This document shows positions 33,924 through 46,123 of a DNA stretch of 64,000 bases, one piece after another. The number at the start of each line of letters is the position of its first letter. Within the stretch, counting starts at the first letter, position 1. The notes under the pieces were generated by a model, which saw nothing but the letters and a program-made list of their open reading frames with translations, had not been told where the DNA came from and made no database searches. Made by a program: the position numbers and the translations under genes. The DNA comes from Micromonospora parva (GTDB taxonomy: Bacteria > Actinomycetota > Actinomycetes > Mycobacteriales > Micromonosporaceae): assembly GCF_000718515.1 (NCBI RefSeq), contig NZ_JNZS01000004.1, positions 1 through 64,000 of the forward strand, written 5' to 3'.

Positions 33924-34844
33924 ATGGGTGAGCAGTGGCGGGCACAGTTCGACGCGGAGGTGAGCTTCGCCAACGGCGGCGGGCTGCGTACCGAGGGGTT
34001 CCGACTGGACATTCCCGGTCGGCAGATCAGCGACGACGACCTGGCGGCGTTGTTCGTCCGGCACCTCGGGCTGCTGATGGTGGCCGAGGTTCGGATCAGC
34101 GCCAAGACGATCATCGAGGAACCGCACAAGGGCGGCCGGGGCGTCGCCGTCGATCAGCCGACGTCCGGCCGCAGGCTGGTCGAGCTGAGCCACGTGATCA
34201 GCGAAGGGATGACCACCCTGCCCGGTTGGCCGGGCCCCCGGATCACCGACTGGTTGACCTTCGCCGCCTCCCGGGAGCGGTACGCCCCGGGCACCGAGTT
34301 CCACGTGGCCCGAATCGACATGATCGCCAACACCGGCACGTACCTGGACACGCCCGCTCACCGATGGGCCGGCCGGGACGACCTGACCGCTGTGTCGCTG
34401 GACCGTCTCGCCGACCTACCGGGGGTGGTGGTCCGGGTGCCGGCCGGCATCCGCGCGGTTGACCGGCTCATGCTGGCCCCGTACGAGGTGGCCGGTCGGG
34501 CGGTGTTGCTGCACACCGGGTGGGATGCGCACTTCGGCACCGAGCGGTACGGCGCGCCGGAAGCGCCGTACCTGACCGGGGACGCCGCCCAGGCGCTTGT
34601 CGAGGCTGGGGCGGCGCTGGTCGGCATCGACTCGATCAACATCGACGACATGGGCCCGGCTGCCGCCGGCGTACGCCCCGCGCACAGCGCGCTGCTCGCC
34701 GCCGGCATCCCGATCGTGGAGCACCTGACCGGCCTGGGCGCGTTGCCGCCGAGCGGGTTCCGGTTCACGGCGGCCCCCCCGATGGTGGCCGGCATGGGCA
34801 CGTTCCCCGTTCGCGCCTTCGCCGTCGTCTCCGCCGGCACGTGA
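33924..34844 (+). CDS. Cyclase / kynurenine-formamidase-like protein with extra N-terminal domain
   Basis: 306 residues. The C-terminal 220 residues are a cyclase-family fold: VELSHVISEGMTTLPGWPGP, NTGTYLDTPAHRW, LLHTGWDAHFG, VGIDSINIDD and IVEHLTGLGALP. The usual metal motif HGTHxDxPxH appears as TGTYLDTPAH, with Tyr in place of the second His. The first 75 residues (FDAEVSFANGGGLRTEGF, LFVRHLGLLMVAEVRI) form a separate small domain of unknown role. The enzyme probably hydrolyses an amide or lactone; the substrate is unknown. It precedes an AraC regulator on the same strand. Confidence 0.82.
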   Translation: MGEQWRAQFDAEVSFANGGGLRTEGFRLDIPGRQISDDDLAALFVRHLGLLMVAEVRISAKTIIEEPHKGGRGVAVDQPTSGRRLVELSHVISEGMTTLPGWPGPRITDWLTFAASRERYAPGTEFHVARIDMIANTGTYLDTPAHRWAGRDDLTAVSLDRLADLPGVVVRVPAGIRAVDRLMLAPYEVAGRAVLLHTGWDAHFGTERYGAPEAPYLTGDAAQALVEAGAALVGIDSINIDDMGPAAAGVRPAHSALLAAGIPIVEHLTGLGALPPSGFRFTAAPPMVAGMGTFPVRAFAVVSAGT

Positions 34845-34897
34845 GGCCCGACAGCAGCGACACCTGACCCACCACCGTCACGTCTGGGGAGGGAACG

Positions 34898-35809
34898 ATG
34901 CCCGCCGAGGGAGTCGGCAGTGATCCGCGTCGCCGCACCACACCCGCCCGGTGGCGGGTGCTGGGGCACCCGGAGGGGATGCTCGCCTACCAGGCGCGGT
35001 GCATCGTGGAGGACCACGGCTGGACGGAGTCCACCGTCGTGGACCGGCACAAGGTCATCCTGGGCCGTTCCGGGGCGTACCGGCGTCGGCTCAACGGTCG
35101 GGTCGAGCTCTCCGACGCCACCTCGGTGCTGCTCACCCGCCCCGGCGACGAACTCGCCGTGGCCCACCCGTTCGGCTGCGGTGACTCGTACACCTGCCTG
35201 GAGATCGACCCGGTGGTGCTGGCGGCCCGCCCGGACGCGGAGGGTTGGCTGGACCGGGGTGGGTGGTCCGGATCCTCCGACGCGGCGCTGGACCTGGCGC
35301 ACCGGCTTCTGGTGGCGGAGTTCCGGCGCGGGCTGGACGGGTTCGAGATGGCCGAGCGGCTGCACCGGTTCCTGACCCACCTGCTGCGGCACAGCCCGCT
35401 CGGCGCGGACGAGGGGCTCGACCCGGCGGTCCGCCGTCGACCGGCGACGCTGGTCGCCCACCGGCGGTTGGCCGACCGGGCTCGGGAGGTGCTGGCCAAC
35501 TCCGGTTTCACGCTCAGCCTGGACGAGGTCGCCCGGGAGGTGGGCAGCTCGCCGCACCACCTCAGCCGGGTCTTCCACCGGATGACCGGCAGCAGCCTGA
35601 CCAGTTACCGGAACCGGCTGCGGGTACGGGCGGTGCTGGACACGCTCGCCGAGCCCGACGGTCGTCCGCTCGGTGCGTTGGCCACCGAGTACGGGTTCGC
35701 TGACCAGGCACACCTGACCCGGGTGGTCCGGGAGCAGGTGGGCCATCCACCGGCCCGCCTGCGCCGGTTGCTCACCCCCGCGGTCGAGACCCGGACCGGG
35801 TCGGGCTGA
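34898..35809 (+). CDS. AraC family transcriptional regulator
   Basis: 303 residues. An N-terminal cupin-like sensing domain (about 20-140) precedes the double helix-turn-helix at about 195-290: FTLSLDEVAREVGSSPHHLS, FHRMTGSSLTSYRNRLRVR and LATEYGFADQAHLTRVVREQ. The ATG follows GGGGAGGG. It lies 53 bases after the cyclase and probably senses a ligand linked to that enzyme. The target is unknown. Confidence 0.9.
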   Translation: MPAEGVGSDPRRRTTPARWRVLGHPEGMLAYQARCIVEDHGWTESTVVDRHKVILGRSGAYRRRLNGRVELSDATSVLLTRPGDELAVAHPFGCGDSYTCLEIDPVVLAARPDAEGWLDRGGWSGSSDAALDLAHRLLVAEFRRGLDGFEMAERLHRFLTHLLRHSPLGADEGLDPAVRRRPATLVAHRRLADRAREVLANSGFTLSLDEVAREVGSSPHHLSRVFHRMTGSSLTSYRNRLRVRAVLDTLAEPDGRPLGALATEYGFADQAHLTRVVREQVGHPPARLRRLLTPAVETRTGSG

Positions 35810-36196
35810 CCCGTCGGCGGGTGCGGACACCGTCGGGGAGGCCCCGTCAGCGGACCTGCGGCGCCCTCTCGGGCACGCGCGACCGGGGCGTCGGGCCTCC
35901 CCGAACAGGCCCGCGTGCCCCCGCCGCCAGGACGGCCTCCGGTCCGGCAGGAACCATCCTCGGGCCGTCGGGCCGCCGCGTCTTGAAGAAAATTGCTCAG
36001 TAGCGCCCTATGTTCCGGTCCCGGCGCACACCACCGTCTGCCCGCGCGGACCGATCATGGTGGTTGAGATCACGCCGCAAAACACACGTCCGGAGGCAGT
36101 GGATCACCCGGGGGCCCTCCAGACATCCGGTCCGCGCGGATACCATCCAGTAAGTCGGACAGCGCTGTCCTTCGTACCCACGCAAGGGAGCGCATC
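35810..36196. other. 387-bp non-coding region upstream of ppc
   Basis: No coding sequence is supported. It holds a long-loop hairpin at 35833-35904 and a second pair of 12-bp arms (36042-36053 and 36128-36139, CCGCGCGGACCG and complement) 74 bases apart. An AT-rich stretch near 35981-36013 contains TTGAAG as a possible -35. The ppc ribosome-binding site AAGGGAG lies at the right end. Confidence 0.6.
35833..35904. terminator. Long-loop hairpin after the AraC gene
   Basis: tcggggaggccc (35833-35844) is the exact complement of 35893-35904, with a 48-base loop. It starts 24 bases after the AraC stop and may end that transcript or structure the ppc leader. Confidence 0.45.
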
Positions 36197-38983
<2,787 letters not shown>

Positions 38984-38998
38984 TCATCAGGTACGACG

Positions 38999-39029
38999 AC
39001 GGGCCCCGGTCGCTGTGACCGGGGCCCGT
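38999..39029. terminator. Bidirectional terminator between ppc and the Gly-rich gene
   Basis: A 13-bp perfect GC stem with a five-base loop, followed on the plus strand by TTTCG. It separates convergent stops at 38983 and 39052. Confidence 0.85.
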
Positions 39030-39051
39030 TTCGTGGGTCTGCGGACGACTG

Positions 39052-39879
39052 TCAGAAGTCGCCGCCGCCGAAATCCCCGCCCCCGAAGTCACCGCCGCCG
39101 AAGCCCCCACCGCCGAAGTCACCGCCGCCGAAATCCCCACCGGCGTAGTCGCCGCCGCCGAAATCCCCACCCTGGTCGCCGCCGCCGAAGTCCTGGTCGC
39201 CGCCGTCGCCGCCCTGGTCGACGCCGTCACCGAAGCCCTCCTGGTAGCCGGCGTCGTAGCCGTACCCGGGGTCGGCGAAGGCGGGCGAGAAGAGCGCGTC
39301 GGCGATCAGGATGCCGCCGAGCACGCCGGCCCCGGCGCCCAGCGCCGTCTTCCACCACGGCGTCGAATACCAGCCGGCGGGCACCGGCCGACCCTGATAA
39401 CGCCCACCGGGGTAGTAGTAGGGCGTTTCCCGGCCGGGTTGCGGCCCGGCCCGGAAGGTCTGCCCCTGCACGTCGACCTCGCGCTCCTTGGTGAGCTGCC
39501 CCACGCCCCGCGCGGCGGCCAGGGTCGGCAGTTCGGGGCCCGGGTCGATGCCCAACGCCGTACGCGCCGCCCGGATGTACGCCAACCCCTCCAGCGCGGT
39601 CTCCCGGGCCAGCGCGAACTGGTGCGGCGTGGACGCCTGCTCCAGTTGGGAGCCCGCCGCGTTGTACCGCTCACCGGCGTCGGCCAGCGCCTGGCGCACC
39701 GCCGGGTCGTCGCCGTGCAGGTTCATCAACTGGCCGCCGAGGCGCTCGTACCACCGCTGCGCCTCCGCGCGGGCGTCGCCGAGCTCGGTGCGTCGGCGGG
39801 CACCGGCCTGGGCGCGGATGAGCGCGGCTGCGCCCAGCGCGCCGACCAGCACCACGGCGAGGCAGAGCAGAAGTTCCAT
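39052..39879 (-). CDS. Membrane protein with Gly/Asp/Phe repeat tail
   Basis: 275 residues. One N-terminal helix (LLLCLAVVLVGALGAAALI), a helical soluble region (35-130), a Tyr/Pro-rich stretch, a second helix (ALGAGAGVLGGILIADALF) and a tail of GGGDF-type repeats (about 225-275). The family is unknown; the tail is likely disordered and could drive self-association. The ATG at 39879 gives a proper membrane start. It diverges from rmuC with 54 bases between starts. Confidence 0.78.
   Translation of the reverse strand: MELLLCLAVVLVGALGAAALIRAQAGARRRTELGDARAEAQRWYERLGGQLMNLHGDDPAVRQALADAGERYNAAGSQLEQASTPHQFALARETALEGLAYIRAARTALGIDPGPELPTLAAARGVGQLTKEREVDVQGQTFRAGPQPGRETPYYYPGGRYQGRPVPAGWYSTPWWKTALGAGAGVLGGILIADALFSPAFADPGYGYDAGYQEGFGDGVDQGGDGGDQDFGGGDQGGDFGGGDYAGGDFGGGDFGGGGFGGGDFGGGDFGGGDF
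39055..39190. repeat. 15-base repeats encoding GGGDF
   Basis: Near-identical 15-base units (consensus on the plus strand gaagtcaccgccgcc) recur about eight times inside the 3' end of the Gly-rich gene. The multiple-of-three period preserves frame. Confidence 0.7.
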
Positions 39880-39933
39880 GTCATCGAACGTACCCCCGGG
39901 TGTCACGTCGTATCCGTCTGGCAAGCTCCGGTG

Positions 39934-41109
39934 ATGGACGTCTCGACGCTGCTCCTGGTGATCGTGTGCCTCGGTGTCGGCGGGGCGGTGGGCTGGCTCG
40001 CGGCCCGGTCCCGCTCGGCGGCCGACATCGCCCGCCTCGACGCCACCCTGGCCGCCACCCGGGAGGGCGAGGGCCGGCTGGAGCAGTCCATGCGGGCGTT
40101 GAGCTACGAAGCCACCGCGCAGTCCCAGGAGGCGGTGGCCCGGGCGGTCGCGCCGCTGCACGACACCCTGCGCCGCTACGAGCAGCGGGTGGCCGAGCTG
40201 GAGCACGACCGGGTCGACGCGTACGCCGAGCTGCGTGAGCAGGTCCGCTCGATGAACGCGGTCTCCGGTGAGCTGCGCACCGAGACAAAGCAGCTGGTGG
40301 CGGCGCTGCGCGCACCGCAGGTGCGGGGCCGCTGGGGCGAGCACCAACTGCGCCGGATCGTCGAGGCTGCCGGCATGCTGGAGCACTGCGACTTCTCCGA
40401 GCAGGTCACCGCCGACAACGACGGGCAGGTTGTCCGCCCGGACCTGGTGGTCCGGCTGCACGGCGGTCGCTCGGTGGTGGTGGACGCCAAGGCGCCGTTC
40501 GACGCGTACCTGACCGCCATGGAGGCCCGCGACGAGCGGGGCCGGGACACCCACCTCGACGCGCACGCGCGGCACCTGCGGGGGCACGTGGACGCGTTGG
40601 CCGCCAAGTCGTACTGGTCGGCGTTCGACAGCGCACCCGAGTTCGTGGTGCTGTTCGTCCCCGCCGACCCGTTCCTCGACGTCGCGCTCCAGCGTGACCC
40701 GACGCTGCTGGAGCACGCCTTCACCCGCAACGTGGTGCTCGCCACGCCGGCCACGCTCGTCGCCCTGCTCCGCACCGTCGCCTACTCGTGGCGGCAGGAG
40801 GCGCTGGCCCGCAACGCGCTCGCGGTGCACACCCTCGCCCGGGAGCTGTACGGCCGGTTGTCCACCCTGGGCGATCACGTGGGCAAGCTCGGGTCCTCGT
40901 TGGCGGGCGCGGTGACCGCCTACAACCGGGCGGTCGGCTCGCTGGAGGCCCGGGTGCTGGTCAGCGCCCGCAAGCTCGCCGAGTTGGGCGTCTCGGACGA
41001 CGAGTTGGCCACGCCGGCCCAGGTCGAGCTGACGCCCCGGCAGCCGCAGGCACCCGAGTTGGTCGATCCGACCGACGGCGAGGTCGAGGCCCGCTCACCG
41101 GCCATGTGA
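39934..41109 (+). CDS. rmuC: DNA recombination protein RmuC
   Basis: 391 residues. An N-terminal membrane helix (LLLVIVCLGVGGAVGWLAA), a coiled coil (about 30-130) and the RmuC nuclease-like domain: RGRWGEHQLRRIVEAAGM, VVRLHGGRSVVVDAKAPFDA, FVVLFVPADPFLDVAL and ATPATLVALLRTVAYSWR. The PD-(D/E)xK-type core (VVVDAK) suggests endonuclease activity; RmuC limits recombination at inverted repeats in Escherichia coli. The ATG at 39934 follows an in-frame GTG by three bases. Confidence 0.92.
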   Translation: MDVSTLLLVIVCLGVGGAVGWLAARSRSAADIARLDATLAATREGEGRLEQSMRALSYEATAQSQEAVARAVAPLHDTLRRYEQRVAELEHDRVDAYAELREQVRSMNAVSGELRTETKQLVAALRAPQVRGRWGEHQLRRIVEAAGMLEHCDFSEQVTADNDGQVVRPDLVVRLHGGRSVVVDAKAPFDAYLTAMEARDERGRDTHLDAHARHLRGHVDALAAKSYWSAFDSAPEFVVLFVPADPFLDVALQRDPTLLEHAFTRNVVLATPATLVALLRTVAYSWRQEALARNALAVHTLARELYGRLSTLGDHVGKLGSSLAGAVTAYNRAVGSLEARVLVSARKLAELGVSDDELATPAQVELTPRQPQAPELVDPTDGEVEARSPAM

Positions 41110-41246
41110 CAGTGCGTGTGCCCTCATGTCACGAAGTGGTCACAAGGGACTGACCGGTAGTGACAGTGTTCATCGATACCACGAAAGATTCTGCTCACCC
41201 GAGCGCCCTTCTCTGAGGGGCCCTGTTCTCTGGAGGTAAAGAGAAC

Positions 41247-44200
41247 GTGAGCAGACTCCGAAACCTGAGCCGGCGCACCTCAGCCGCGCTCTTCGCGTCG
41301 GTCCTGGCGGCGAGCGCCGTCGGCGGTGCCGCCACCGCGGCCGCCGCTCCCGCCACCACACCTGACGCTTCCCCGGCCACCGCCGCCGAGACGCTGGGCG
41401 CGCACGACGCCAAACTGCTCGGCGAGGCCCGCGCCAAGAAGGCCCCGACGGTCACCCTGATCGTCGCCACCGAGAAGGGTGAGGCAGGGGACGTCGCCGA
41501 CAGCCTGACCAAGCTCGGCGGGACGGTCAGCCAGCGGCAGGACCGGGTCGGCTTCGTGCTGGCCAAGGTCCCGACCGACAGCGTTCTCAAGGCGGCGCGG
41601 CTGCCCGGCGTCTCGGCCGTCGACCTGGACGAGGTCATCCAACTGCCGGACCCGACCCCGGAGCGCACCACCACCGGCACCGCTGGCGCTCGGCAGGCCA
41701 CCGTCGGGGCGCCGGGAGCGACCACCCCGGCCGACAACCCGTACATGCCGACGAACGAGACCGGCGCGGTGGCGTTCACCGCGGCCCACCCGGAGTGGGA
41801 CGGCCGGGGCGTCACGATCGGCATCATGGACTCCGGCGTGGACCTGGCCCACCCGGCCCTGCAGCAGACCACCACCGGCGAGCGCAAGATCGTCGACTGG
41901 GTCACCGCCACCGACCCGCTGGAGGACGGCACCTGGCGGCGGATGCAGGCCGAGGTCGCCGGCCCGTCGTTCACCGTCGCCGGTGGCACCTGGACGGCGC
42001 CGGCCGGCGCGTACCGGTTCAACCTGTTCAGCGAGTCGGTGACCACCAACAGCGACGCCCGGGGTGACGTCAACCGCGACGGCGACACCACCGACACCTG
42101 GGGTGTGCTCTACGACCCGGCCACCAACAACATTTGGGTGGACGCCAACCAGAACCTCAACTTCACCGACGACCCGATCATGCGGCCGTACAAGGAGAAG
42201 TACGACATCGGCTACTTCGGCACCGACAACCCGGCGACGCCGGTCGCCGAGCGGCAGCCCTTCGTCGTCGAGTTCCGCAAGAACGTGAACACCACGCCGA
42301 TCGGGCTGCCGGGCACCTACGACTACGTCAACATCGGCATCGTCGAGAGCACCCACGGCACCCACGTCGCCGGCATCACCGCCGCCAACGACATGCTCGG
42401 CAACGGGGCCTTCGACGGCGCCGCGCCCGGCGCCAAGCTGGTCTCCGCCCGGGCCTGCTCCTGGGGCGGCGGCTGCACCGCGGCGGCCCTCACCACCGGC
42501 ATGATCGACCTGGTGGCCAACCGTGGCGTCGACATCGTCAACATGTCGATCGGTGGCCTGCCGGGCCTGAACGACGGCAACAACGCGCGGACGAACCTCT
42601 ACAACGAACTGATCGAGACGTACGGCGTGCAGTTGGTCATCTCGGCCGGCAACTCCGGCCCGGGTCTCAACACCGTCGGCGACCCGTCGGTGGCCAGCAA
42701 CGTGATCAGCGTTGCCGCCTCCATCAGCAAGGACACCTGGCTGGCCAACTACGGCTCGGTCGTCAAGAAGAAGAACGCCCTGTTCAACTTCTCCTCCCGT
42801 GGCCCGCGCGAGGACGGCGGCTTCAAGCCGAACATCGCCGCCCCCGGTTCGGCCATCTCCACCGCACCGACCTGGCAGCTCGGCGCTCCGGTCCCCGAGG
42901 CCGGATACGCGCTGCCTCCGGGCTACGCGATGCTGAACGGCACGTCGATGGCGTCCCCGCAGACCGCTGGCGCTGGCGCACTGCTGCTGTCGGCCGCCAA
43001 GGCCACCGACCGGGGCGTCAGCCCGGCCGCGCTGCGGCGGGCGCTGTTCAGCTCCGCCAAGCCGATCGCTGACGTGCCGACGTACGCGCAGGGCTACGGC
43101 ATGGTCAACGTTCCGGGTGCCTGGCAGCTGCTGCGTCAGGGCGTCGAAACCCGGTCGTACGTCTCCGACGCGCCGGTCTGCAGCCCCCTGGCCGACCAGC
43201 TGACCATCTGGAACGGTGTGAAGTTCGTGCCGAACCCGGGTCGGGGCACCGGCGTCTACAACCGTTGCACCTCGTCCGAGGGCGGCCACAGGGTCGGCCA
43301 GAGCAAGACCTACCCGGTCAAGCTGACCCGCACCAGCGGGCCGGCCGGCACCATCAGGCACGACGTCACGCTCCAGGGCAACGACGGCACCTTCAAGGCA
43401 CCGAAGAGCGTCGCGTTGCCGCTCAACAAGACCGTCACCATCAGCGTCACCGCCAAGCCGGCCATCGAGGGTGCGCACGGGGCGATCATGCGGATCGACG
43501 ACCCGGCCACCAACGTCGTCGACTTCGAGGTGTCCACAGTGGTGGTGGCCTCGAACGACGTGAAGAAGCCCACCTTCTCGTACGCCAACGAGGGCTCGGT
43601 CGACCGGAACGGCTTCACGTCGTACTTCGTCACGGTGCCGGAGGGCGCCAAGGCGCTCCAGGTGAACCTTTCCGGGATCGCCACCGGTTCGCAGACCCGC
43701 TTCATCGCGATCAACCCGCTGGGTGTGCCGGTGGAGGCCACCACGAGCACCGTCTGCTACACCAACTTCTCCGACGTCAACGTCTGCAAGCCGCAGGAGC
43801 GTGACTACCAGAACCCGCTTCCCGGGGTCTGGGAGATCGAGGTGGAGTCGCGGCGGACGTCCCCCGCGCTGAACAACCCGTTCAAGCTCCAGGTGCGGGT
43901 GCAGGGCCTGACTGTCGAGCCGGCGCTGGTCGAGCTGCCCAGCGTCGAGGCCGGCGAGCCGACCCCGGTGAGCTGGAACGTCACCAACGCCTTCGGCCCG
44001 GTCTCGGTCAGCGGCCGCAGTGGCGCGCTGACCGGTGTCCGCACCGAGCGTCCGACCATCACCGAGGGCGGCCCCAACCAGGAGTGGACCGTCGAGATCC
44101 CGGCGGGCACCTCGACGTTCACCGCCCGGATCGGCAACCCCGCGAACGCGGGCGCAGACCTGGACCTGTTCGTCTACCGGGGTGCCACCGAGGTCGGTCG

Positions 44201-44534
44201 GGCCGCCGACGGCGACTCGGAGGAGGCGGTGACGTTGAACAACCCGCCGGCCGGCACCTACCGCGTCGTGGTGGAGCCGTACGGGGTCGACGGGCCGGGC
44301 ACGAGCACCGCCTACGACTACTACGACGCGTTCGCGTCCGCGTCGCTGGGCACGATCACCGCTCCGGCCGTCGCGGTGCCGCTGATGCACGGCGAGTCGG
44401 CCACCATCACCGGCACGGTGACCGCGGTGGCCGTTCCGGCCGACGGGCGTCAGCTCTCCGGTGAGCTGGCGATCGTCACGTCCGAGGGCGCGATCGTGGG
44501 TCGCGGCAACGTGTCCATCGGGGCCGTGAACTGA
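41247..44534 (+). CDS. Secreted S8 (subtilisin-like) serine protease
   Basis: 1095 residues. A signal peptide (basic start, SAALFASVLAASAVGGAATA, Ala-rich cleavage region) and an inhibitor-like propeptide (60-135) precede the S8 domain: Asp in TIGIMDSGVDLAHP (about 194), His in ESTHGTHVAGI (about 370), Ser in NGTSMASPQTAGA (about 566). About 175 residues separate Asp and His, far more than in subtilisin, and include two Asp-rich loops. The 430-residue C-terminal part is beta-sandwich-like and ends near a PPC-type module (DLDLFVYRGATEVG). GTG follows CTGGAGG. Confidence 0.93.
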   Translation: MSRLRNLSRRTSAALFASVLAASAVGGAATAAAAPATTPDASPATAAETLGAHDAKLLGEARAKKAPTVTLIVATEKGEAGDVADSLTKLGGTVSQRQDRVGFVLAKVPTDSVLKAARLPGVSAVDLDEVIQLPDPTPERTTTGTAGARQATVGAPGATTPADNPYMPTNETGAVAFTAAHPEWDGRGVTIGIMDSGVDLAHPALQQTTTGERKIVDWVTATDPLEDGTWRRMQAEVAGPSFTVAGGTWTAPAGAYRFNLFSESVTTNSDARGDVNRDGDTTDTWGVLYDPATNNIWVDANQNLNFTDDPIMRPYKEKYDIGYFGTDNPATPVAERQPFVVEFRKNVNTTPIGLPGTYDYVNIGIVESTHGTHVAGITAANDMLGNGAFDGAAPGAKLVSARACSWGGGCTAAALTTGMIDLVANRGVDIVNMSIGGLPGLNDGNNARTNLYNELIETYGVQLVISAGNSGPGLNTVGDPSVASNVISVAASISKDTWLANYGSVVKKKNALFNFSSRGPREDGGFKPNIAAPGSAISTAPTWQLGAPVPEAGYALPPGYAMLNGTSMASPQTAGAGALLLSAAKATDRGVSPAALRRALFSSAKPIADVPTYAQGYGMVNVPGAWQLLRQGVETRSYVSDAPVCSPLADQLTIWNGVKFVPNPGRGTGVYNRCTSSEGGHRVGQSKTYPVKLTRTSGPAGTIRHDVTLQGNDGTFKAPKSVALPLNKTVTISVTAKPAIEGAHGAIMRIDDPATNVVDFEVSTVVVASNDVKKPTFSYANEGSVDRNGFTSYFVTVPEGAKALQVNLSGIATGSQTRFIAINPLGVPVEATTSTVCYTNFSDVNVCKPQERDYQNPLPGVWEIEVESRRTSPALNNPFKLQVRVQGLTVEPALVELPSVEAGEPTPVSWNVTNAFGPVSVSGRSGALTGVRTERPTITEGGPNQEWTVEIPAGTSTFTARIGNPANAGADLDLFVYRGATEVGRAADGDSEEAVTLNNPPAGTYRVVVEPYGVDGPGTSTAYDYYDAFASASLGTITAPAVAVPLMHGESATITGTVTAVAVPADGRQLSGELAIVTSEGAIVGRGNVSIGAVN

Positions 44535-44553
44535 TCCGCTGGTAACGCCGGCA

Positions 44554-44585
44554 GGAGCCCGTCCCCATGTTCGGGGGCGGGCTCC
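44554..44585. terminator. Bidirectional terminator after the subtilase
   Basis: A 13-bp stem (one G-T wobble) with an ATGTTC loop, 20 bases past the protease stop and 20 before the convergent lipoprotein stop. Confidence 0.85.
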
Positions 44586-44604
44586 CGCGTGTCAGGGTGG
44601 GTGG

Positions 44605-45039
44605 TCAGGACCGGTGGGCGCTCTCCACCACGAACGGGGTGCCCTGCTGGCAGGTGGTCATCATGCCGGGCTCCACCCGACCGGTGACCTCGACGCGTGC
44701 GCCCGGCGTCAGCACGTCACGCGGGCCACCGAGCAGCAGGTATTCGCCGAGCAGTACGCACCCGGGCTCCACACCGCTCTGCACGGTGCCGCTCACCGTG
44801 GTGGCCCCGACGCCCGGCGGCGTGCTCGGGCCGCCCGGTTTCGGAGTCTTTCCTCCGGGCGGCGGGGTGGGGGTGACTGTCGCTGGCGAGACGGTCGGGT
44901 CGGGCGTGGGCTGGCTGGTCACCGGCTGCGCTCCCGTCGGGGTGGGGGTTGGTGTGCCGCCCACCCCGCCCTGGTTGCCGCAGGCGCTCAGCGCCACGCA
45001 GACAGCAAGCGCGGGGACGGCGAACCGAAGAGTCCTCAT
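44605..45039 (-). CDS. Small lipoprotein with OB-like domain
   Basis: 144 residues. Signal peptide with lipobox ALSAC (cysteine 20), a Pro/Thr/Gly-rich linker (25-75) and a compact domain of about 65 residues containing GTVQSGVEPGCVLL, GARVEVTGRVEPGMMTTCQQ and two cysteines. The VTGRV pattern suggests a small OB-like barrel. The function is unknown. It lies 40 bases downstream of ispH on the same strand and may be co-transcribed. Confidence 0.78.
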   Translation of the reverse strand: MRTLRFAVPALAVCVALSACGNQGGVGGTPTPTPTGAQPVTSQPTPDPTVSPATVTPTPPPGGKTPKPGGPSTPPGVGATTVSGTVQSGVEPGCVLLGEYLLLGGPRDVLTPGARVEVTGRVEPGMMTTCQQGTPFVVESAHRS

Positions 45040-45079
45040 GCCGAATCTGACGTACGCCGACCCGAGTTCGTTCCCGTGT

Positions 45080-46066
45080 TCAGCCGCGCGCCGCAGCGGC
45101 CTTCATGTCCCGCTTCAGCTCCTGCGGCAGCGAGAACGTGAGCCGTTCGTTGGCGGTGGTGATCTCCTCCACGTCGGCGAAACCGCGCGCGGCGAGGTGG
45201 GCCAGCACCTCCTGGACCAGGTCGTCCGGGACGCTCGCGCCCGAGGTCAGGCCGACGGTGGTGGCGCCCTCCAGCCAGGCGTCGTCGATCTCGTGCGCGA
45301 AGTCGACCAGGTGACCGGCGCGGGCGCCGGCGTCCAGGGCGACCTCGACCAGGCGCACCGAGTTGGAGGAGTTCGTCGAGCCGACGACGATCACCACGTC
45401 ACAGTCGGCGGCGATCTCCTTGACCACGTGCTGCCGGTTGGAGGTGGCGTAGCAGATGTCGTCACTGGGCGGGGACTGCAACAGCGGCAGCCGCTTCTTG
45501 AGCCGGGCCACCGTCTCCAGCGTCTCGTCGACCGAGAGCGTGGTCTGGGAGAGCCAGACCACCTTCTCCGGATCACGTACGGTGATCTTGTCGGCGTCGT
45601 CCGGGCCGTCCACCAGCTGGATGTGCGCGGGGGCCTCACCGGCGGTGCCGATGACCTCCTCGTGCCCCTCGTGGCCGATGAGCAGGATGTCGTAGTCCTC
45701 GGCCGCGAAGCGCCGCGCCTCGTGGTGCACCTTGGTGACCAGCGGGCAGGTCGCGTCGATCGCCTTCAGCGAACGCGCCTTGGCCTGCTCGTACACCTCC
45801 GGCGCCACGCCGTGCGCAGAGAAGATGACGGTGGCGCCCTCGGGCACCTCCTCGTTCTCCTCCACGAAGATCGCGCCCTGGGCCTCCAGGGTCTGCACCA
45901 CGTGCTTGTTGTGCACGATCTGCTTGCGCACGTAGATGGGGGCACCGTAGAGCTTCAGCGCCTCCTCCACGGTCTGCACCGCGCGGTCGACACCCGCGCA
46001 GTAGCCGCGGGGCTTGGCCAGGAGCACGCGCTTGCCGGTCCGGTGAGTCGCCTGAGCCTCAGTCAC
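45080..46066 (-). CDS. ispH: 4-hydroxy-3-methylbut-2-enyl diphosphate reductase
   Basis: 328-residue iron-sulfur enzyme, last step of the MEP pathway, giving IPP and DMAPP. Cluster cysteines are in [23 protein letters not shown] and [26 protein letters not shown] and [13 protein letters not shown] are substrate-site motifs. The GTG at 46066 is chosen (a second GTG precedes it by three bases). Upstream lies a 25-bp palindrome and the divergent xseA. IPP from this step would feed the prenyltransferase at 61.2 kb. Confidence 0.95.
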   Translation of the reverse strand: MTEAQATHRTGKRVLLAKPRGYCAGVDRAVQTVEEALKLYGAPIYVRKQIVHNKHVVQTLEAQGAIFVEENEEVPEGATVIFSAHGVAPEVYEQAKARSLKAIDATCPLVTKVHHEARRFAAEDYDILLIGHEGHEEVIGTAGEAPAHIQLVDGPDDADKITVRDPEKVVWLSQTTLSVDETLETVARLKKRLPLLQSPPSDDICYATSNRQHVVKEIAADCDVVIVVGSTNSSNSVRLVEVALDAGARAGHLVDFAHEIDDAWLEGATTVGLTSGASVPDDLVQEVLAHLAARGFADVEEITTANERLTFSLPQELKRDMKAAAARG

Positions 46067-46123
46067 CACCCCATCGTACGTGCCGGCTTTCCCACCGGCA
46101 GTGGGCCGCGACCCGCCCAGAGC

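Noticed and set aside
39055..39190. Non-coding satellite repeat
   Set aside because: The 15-base units are in frame with the 39052-39879 gene and encode GGGDF, so they are coding.
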